From Gammaproteobacteria bacterium (GTDB lineage Bacteria; Pseudomonadota; Gammaproteobacteria; Pseudomonadales; Pseudomonadaceae): 33,757 nucleotides of DNA. A program made the translations under genes and the position numbers. The stretch lies in NCBI GenBank assembly GCA_023475025.1, contig JAMCWB010000014.1:1-33757 (forward strand), given 5' to 3'. This document shows, piece by piece, positions 29,697-33,757 of this stretch. Each line of letters starts with the position of its first letter. Position 1 is the stretch's first letter. The notes beneath the pieces are model-generated. The model worked only from the letters and a program-made list of their open reading frames with translations, was not told the DNA's origin and did no database searches.

Positions 29697-30554
29697 TCAG
29701 CGCAGCAATAACAAAGGCCTTTGCGTACGCGCCAGCATAGTGGTTGTGGTACTGCCAACAAAGAACTGGCGAATGCGTGAATGCCCGTAGGCACCCATGA
29801 CGATCATATCGATGTCCTGCTCTTCCTCGTAATCCAGTAGCACCTTTTCGACCTCACCGGCACGAATACTGGCTTGAACGCTAAAGCCAGCCTGTTCCAG
29901 CTGCCCCTTGGCCGCATTGATCGCTTCCCAGGCATCATTGGTATCCGCACCCACCATCAACAGATGAATCGGCAAATCCTTGAACAAGGGGCTGCCGGCA
30001 ATCATCTCGATGCCTTTGCGCGTACTGGGGCCGTTATCAAAGGCCAGCATCACCGAGCGCGGCTCACGGAACTCACCCGCAGTGACCAGTATCGGGCGAT
30101 GCAAGGTACGGATGACGCTTTCCAGATGGGAGCCTACCTGATCACCCTGGTCGTCAGCTTGCTGCCCCTGACGGCCAATGACCAGAAGGCGCATGTCCTT
30201 TTCCAGCTCGCGCAGGGTTTCCACCAGGTCGCCATGCCGTTGCCGGGTTTGTGGGGCTTCCACGCCATCAGCCCGGGCACGCTCTAGCGCCGCTTCCAGC
30301 ATCAGCTGACCCTGTTCGCGCATGATGCGTGCGCGCTTGGCATCCAGTTCCACCAGCTCCTGCAAAAGGTGTTCGCGACTGCCCAGACCAATATTGCCAG
30401 ACAAGTCGAGCGATTTGCTGCTGCCGGCTTCGTCCAGCACATGCAGAAAGACCAGCGGTGCATCCAGCCGCAGGCTGGCCCAGGCGGCATAATCACAGAC
30501 CGCTGGCGTTGAACGGGAGCCGTCAATGCAGCCCATAACCAGATGGGGGGTCAC
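29697..30554 (-). CDS. Tandem universal stress protein (UspA x2)
   Basis: The protein contains two UspA domains in one chain of 285 residues. The first runs about 1-150 (HLVMGCIDGS start, LLVIGRQG near its end). The second includes FRE-PRSVMLAFDNGPSTRKG and the ATP-binding signature GAYGHSRIRQFFVGSTTTTML near the C-terminus. The GTG at 30554 is preferred since AAGGAG is nine bases upstream; an ATG at 30578, one base after the SulP stop, is the alternative and adds eight residues. It is directly downstream of, and coupled to, the SulP transporter gene. Confidence 0.9.
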   Translation of the reverse strand: MTPHLVMGCIDGSRSTPAVCDYAAWASLRLDAPLVFLHVLDEAGSSKSLDLSGNIGLGSREHLLQELVELDAKRARIMREQGQLMLEAALERARADGVEAPQTRQRHGDLVETLRELEKDMRLLVIGRQGQQADDQGDQVGSHLESVIRTLHRPILVTAGEFREPRSVMLAFDNGPSTRKGIEMIAGSPLFKDLPIHLLMVGADTNDAWEAINAAKGQLEQAGFSVQASIRAGEVEKVLLDYEEEQDIDMIVMGAYGHSRIRQFFVGSTTTTMLARTQRPLLLLR

Positions 30555-30579
30555 GTCATTAGTCTCCTTGTTATGCATA

Positions 30580-32073
30580 TCAGTGCCCCATCAACTTGTC
30601 GACGGCATCCGGCTTGTCGTGTACCCCGAAACGGTCAACGATAGTGGCACTGGCCTCATTAAGGCCGACAATCTCCACATCGGCCCCTTCGCGGCGGAAC
30701 TTGATCACCACCTTATCCAGTGCAGCGACAGCGGTAATGTCCCAGAAATGCGCGCGGCTCAAGTCAATGGTCACCTTATCAAGGGCCTCCTTGAAATCAA
30801 AGGCGTCAATAAACTTATCCGAGGAGCTGAAAAACACCTGCCCCACCACCTTGTAATGTCGCACACGACCGTCACTCTCCAACTCGCTGCCGATATGCAG
30901 GTAATGGCCAATCTTGTTGGCAAAGAACATGGCCGCCAGCAGCACGCCGACAAAGACACCATAGGCCAGGTTATGCGTACCCACAGTCACGGCCACGGTT
31001 GCCAGCATGACGATATTGGTCGACAGCGGATGCTGCTTCATAGTGCGGATCGAATCCCAGCTAAAGGTACCGATCGAGACCATGATCATCACCGCGACCA
31101 GCGCCGCCATGGGGATCATGCCCACCCAGTCGCTCATGAATACCACCATCAGCAACAGCACCACACCGGCAGTAAAACAGGACAAGCGCGTGCGCCCGCC
31201 GGACTTCACATTGATCACCGACTGCCCGATCATCGCGCAGCCAGCCATACCACCCAGCAGCCCCGAGCCTACATTGGCAATACCCTGCCCCTTGCACTCG
31301 CGGTTCTTGTCGCTTTCCGTATCGGTCAGATCATCAACGATGGTCGCGGTCATCATCGACTCCAGCAAACCCACCACCGCCAAGGCCGCCGAGTACGGCA
31401 GGATAATCATCAGGGTTTCCAGATTCAGCGGTACCTCTGGCCACAGAAAGACCGGCAGGGTATCCGGCAGTTCACCCATACTGGATACCGTACGAATATC
31501 CAGACCCAGATAGACCGCCAGCGCAGTAAGAACCAGAATACACACCAGCGGCGATGGAATGATGCGCCCGATGCGCGGCACATAGGGGAACAGATAAATA
31601 ATCCCCAAACCTGCAGCGGTCATTGCATAAACATGCCAGGTAACCCCGGTTAGCTCGGGCAACTGCGCCATAAAGATCAGAATCGCCAGCGCGTTGACAA
31701 AGCCAGTGACCACTGAACGCGAAACAAAGCGCATCAGCGAGCCCAGCTTCAGGTAACCGGCTGCAATCTGTAACAAACCACAGAGAATGGTCGCTGCCAG
31801 CAAGTACTCCAGGCCGTGCTCACGCACCAGAGTCACCATCAGCAGTGCCATGGCCCCGGTTGCCGCCGAGATCATGCCCGGCCGGCCACCGGTAAAGGCG
31901 ATAATTACCGCGATACAGAAAGAGGCATAGAGCCCGACTTTGGGGTCGACGCCAGCGATGATCGAGAAGGCAATGGCCTCGGGGATCAGGGCCAGTGCAA
32001 CCACGAGTCCCGAGAGCAGATCACCACGGATATTGGAAAACCAGTTCTGATGAACGGATTGAGCAAAGGTCAT
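30580..32073 (-). CDS. SulP-family anion transporter with STAS domain
   Basis: SulP proteins carry sulfate, bicarbonate or organic anions across the inner membrane. The N-terminal hallmark is [31 protein letters not shown], and [21 protein letters not shown] marks the later core. About 12-14 membrane segments fill residues 15-390. The C-terminal STAS domain (about 400-497) has [23 protein letters not shown]. Starting at MTFAQSVHQ (32073) gives 497 residues; the open frame to 32145 adds an unsupported leader. Its stop is one base before the USP ATG. The family often sits beside a universal stress protein gene in marine gammaproteobacteria; bicarbonate uptake is a possible but unproven role. 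Confidence 0.92.
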   Translation of the reverse strand: MTFAQSVHQNWFSNIRGDLLSGLVVALALIPEAIAFSIIAGVDPKVGLYASFCIAVIIAFTGGRPGMISAATGAMALLMVTLVREHGLEYLLAATILCGLLQIAAGYLKLGSLMRFVSRSVVTGFVNALAILIFMAQLPELTGVTWHVYAMTAAGLGIIYLFPYVPRIGRIIPSPLVCILVLTALAVYLGLDIRTVSSMGELPDTLPVFLWPEVPLNLETLMIILPYSAALAVVGLLESMMTATIVDDLTDTESDKNRECKGQGIANVGSGLLGGMAGCAMIGQSVINVKSGGRTRLSCFTAGVVLLLMVVFMSDWVGMIPMAALVAVMIMVSIGTFSWDSIRTMKQHPLSTNIVMLATVAVTVGTHNLAYGVFVGVLLAAMFFANKIGHYLHIGSELESDGRVRHYKVVGQVFFSSSDKFIDAFDFKEALDKVTIDLSRAHFWDITAVAALDKVVIKFRREGADVEIVGLNEASATIVDRFGVHDKPDAVDKLMGH

Positions 32074-32273
32074 AACGAAATTCCGGTTGGGTATAACATG
32101 CATGAACAACAGAATACTGACCAGTAGCAGGACGCAGGCGTCCACCAGTCAGTGGGCAACTCGGGAGGGGGAGCGTTACGGTGGCGTAAGGCGAAAGATG
32201 CGAAGCACGTCTCTGTCCATGCAGCTGAATCGAGGCCGCGGACTATAGCATGCAGCGTGGCTGCAAGCCATTA

Positions 32274-32303
32274 TTGGTCCGCCTGCCGGTTTGTGCTTAG
32301 AAT
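32274..32303 (+). promoter_or_regulatory. Sigma-70 promoter of mltB
   Basis: TTGGTC (32274-32279) and TAGAAT (32298-32303) are spaced by 18 bases, the latter matching five of six consensus bases, 30 bases before the mltB ATG. The rest of the 259 bp between the SulP start and mltB shows no gene. Confidence 0.55.
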
Positions 32304-32332
32304 GCAGCACACCCTGTTACCGGAGCATGTCC

Positions 32333-33631
32333 ATGCCAGAATTGCCTCCCAGCGCGCCCAGCGTTACCCGCCGCCTGCCCACCGCCCTGCTGCTGGGCTG
32401 CGCCATGGCACTGGCTGGCTGCACCAGCCATAGCGTACAGGCCGAACCGACGCGCCTGGCAAACAGCACTCAGGCTGAACAAGACAGCAGTTTTGAACAC
32501 TGGCTGGCAGACTTCCAGCGCCGCGCACTGGCACAAGGCGTTGATCCAGACATTCTGCAACAGGCCACCCGGGAATTGACACCAGACCCGGCCGTAATCC
32601 GTGCCGACCAACACCAGCCAGAGTTCAGCCGCCCGGTGTGGGAATATCTTGATGGCGCCGTCTCTACTATCAGGGTCAACTCCGGTCAACGCCTGCTGGA
32701 TGAACACGCTGACCTGCTCGCGGCGATCGAGCAACGCTTTGGAGTGGATCGCCATATTCTGGTGGCTATCTGGGGTCTGGAAAGCAACTTTGGCGGCAAT
32801 ATGGGCAGCCGCAAGGTCGTCCGCTCATTGGCCACCCTGGCCCATGAAGGCCGCCGCCCGGAGTTTGCCGAAACCCAGCTGCTGGCTGCACTGAAGATCC
32901 TGCAGCGCGGTGACGTTGCGGTAGATGCCATGGTCGGCTCCTGGGCCGGCGCCATGGGTCAGACCCAGTTCATTCCCACTACCTATAACAGCCATGCGGT
33001 GGACTTCGATGGCAACGGCAAGCGCGACATCTGGGGCTCGGAAGCGGATGCGCTGGCCTCGGCTGCCAACTACCTGAGCGCGTCCAACTGGCAGAGCGGC
33101 CAGCCCTGGGGCTTTGAAATCCGCTTGCCCAACGGCTTTGATTATGCCAGTGCCGACCTCAATCAACGCCAGAGCCTTGCCCATTGGCGAGACCACGGCG
33201 TACACCTGCCGTCCAGCGCCGACCAGCTGGATGATGACAGCCTTGCCGCCATCCTGCTGCCTGCCGGGCATCGCGGACCAGCATTCATGGTGCTCGACAA
33301 TTTCCGCAGCATCATGCGCTACAACAGCTCAACCAGTTACGCCCTGGCGATCGGCCTGCTCAGTGAGCGCTTGCAAGGTCGTGGTCAGGTTCAGGCCAGC
33401 TGGCCCACCCAGGATCAACCGCTGTCGCGAGACCACCGGCTGGAACTGCAGCAACTACTGTCGGATACCGGCTTTGAACCCGGTGGCGTGGATGGCATTC
33501 TCGGCGCCAATACGCGGGCAGCCATCCGCCGCTTTCAACAACAGCAAGCCATGGCCGCTGACGGCTATGCCAACCTCGCCCTGCTCAAGCATCTGCGCAG
33601 TTTTGCCGAACAACAAAGCACCAGCAACTGA
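32333..33631 (+). CDS. mltB: MltB-type lytic transglycosylase lipoprotein with peptidoglycan-binding domain
   Basis: MltB (GH103) cleaves the glycan strand of peptidoglycan from the outer membrane inner face. The lipobox ALAGC gives C30 as the lipidated residue. The catalytic glutamate is E150 in WGLESNFGGNMG, with VGSWAGAMGQTQFIPTTY further along. A C-terminal PG-binding-1 domain (about residues 372-428, with GGVDGILGANTRAAIRRFQ) completes 432 residues. The ATG at 32333 has GGAG seven bases before; the ATG at 32327 is only one base from it. The chain ends in an intact TGA, and a group II intron begins two bases later on the opposite strand. Confidence 0.95.
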   Translation: MPELPPSAPSVTRRLPTALLLGCAMALAGCTSHSVQAEPTRLANSTQAEQDSSFEHWLADFQRRALAQGVDPDILQQATRELTPDPAVIRADQHQPEFSRPVWEYLDGAVSTIRVNSGQRLLDEHADLLAAIEQRFGVDRHILVAIWGLESNFGGNMGSRKVVRSLATLAHEGRRPEFAETQLLAALKILQRGDVAVDAMVGSWAGAMGQTQFIPTTYNSHAVDFDGNGKRDIWGSEADALASAANYLSASNWQSGQPWGFEIRLPNGFDYASADLNQRQSLAHWRDHGVHLPSSADQLDDDSLAAILLPAGHRGPAFMVLDNFRSIMRYNSSTSYALAIGLLSERLQGRGQVQASWPTQDQPLSRDHRLELQQLLSDTGFEPGGVDGILGANTRAAIRRFQQQQAMAADGYANLALLKHLRSFAEQQSTSN

Positions 33632-33633
33632 AC

Positions 33634-33757
33634 ATCGAGTAGGGTGAGGCGTCGCCGCCTCATCCCTCTCACAGAACCGTACGTACGGGCCTCGTATACG
33701 GCTCATGCACACATTTATCCCTAAGTTACAGGGACACAGAGTCCTGTTTTCTGGGTA
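33634..33757 (-). mobile_element. 3' end of a group II intron (domains V and VI), remainder beyond window
   Basis: On the minus strand the sequence shows the intron 3' structure. Domain V (33674-33704) opens with GAGCCGTA and closes with CGTACGTACGGTTC; the catalytic AGC triad is present, and the distal stem TACG/CGTA is short with a five-base loop. Domain VI (33634-33670) forms a stem GAG-AGGG-A-TGAGGCG/CGCCTCA-CCCT-A-CTC with a bulged A seven bases from the end, the expected branch point, and ends in GAT. Upstream in domain IV, 33705-33757 includes a TCCCT/AGGGA hairpin. The maturase gene is not in the window. The 3' exon is the mltB end, so the insertion is antisense to mltB. Confidence 0.85.

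Noticed and set aside
30526..31653. 375-codon open frame antisense to the SulP gene
   Set aside because: Histidine/glutamine-rich composition typical of an antisense frame; the SulP protein explains the region.

Overview
The window is a Pseudomonadaceae chromosome segment. The order queC-queE-cpoB-pal-tolBARQ-ybgC-ruvBAC-yebC-aspS, then dps, a membrane cold-shock protein, slyX, a HIT protein, oprD, proS, yihY, an arsC-like gene, wrbA, hda and purMN, matches the corresponding Pseudomonas aeruginosa neighbourhood as I remember it, and the proteins read as close Pseudomonas orthologues. Divergence in TolQ, Hda and PurM, and the moderate GC, suggest a marine or Halopseudomonas-type lineage. That last step is inference.

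Layout. 1-6701 (minus): queuosine precursor genes (queC cut by the left edge), then the Tol-Pal envelope operon read from ybgC toward cpoB, with tightly overlapping GTG and ATG starts. 6783-9469 (minus): Holliday-junction genes ruvC, ruvA, ruvB, where ruvC is split from ruvA by a 466 bp gap holding two related hairpin elements. 9635-12587 (minus): yebC and aspS, separated by a 430 bp gap bounded by two inverted copies of a widespread hairpin repeat. 12733-16373: dps, membrane cold-shock fusion, slyX/HIT on the opposite strand, and an OprD porin with a clear terminator. 16389-22001: proS with a small lytic transglycosylase; yihY with a thioredoxin lipoprotein; an arsC-like/wrbA-like/DUF2069 overlapping operon. 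22002-26580: hda with DUF2066, divergent from purM-purN-DUF3108. 26588-33631: a second WrbA behind a perfect 16 bp palindrome, an unusual 746-residue protein joining a TIM-barrel glycosidase-like domain to a Kdo/WaaP-type kinase, a SulP transporter coupled to a tandem universal stress protein, and a lipoprotein MltB.

The last 124 bases carry the 3' end (domains V and VI) of a group II intron on the minus strand, ending two bases past the mltB stop codon; the rest of the intron lies beyond the window.

Most of the region is core housekeeping. The points that stand out are the paired hairpin elements between ruvC and ruvA, the pseudo-glycosidase/kinase fusion, the compensatory hairpin tips in the yebC-aspS repeats, the wrbA operator-like palindrome and the intron end. 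No CRISPR array, tRNA, rRNA or prophage was seen.
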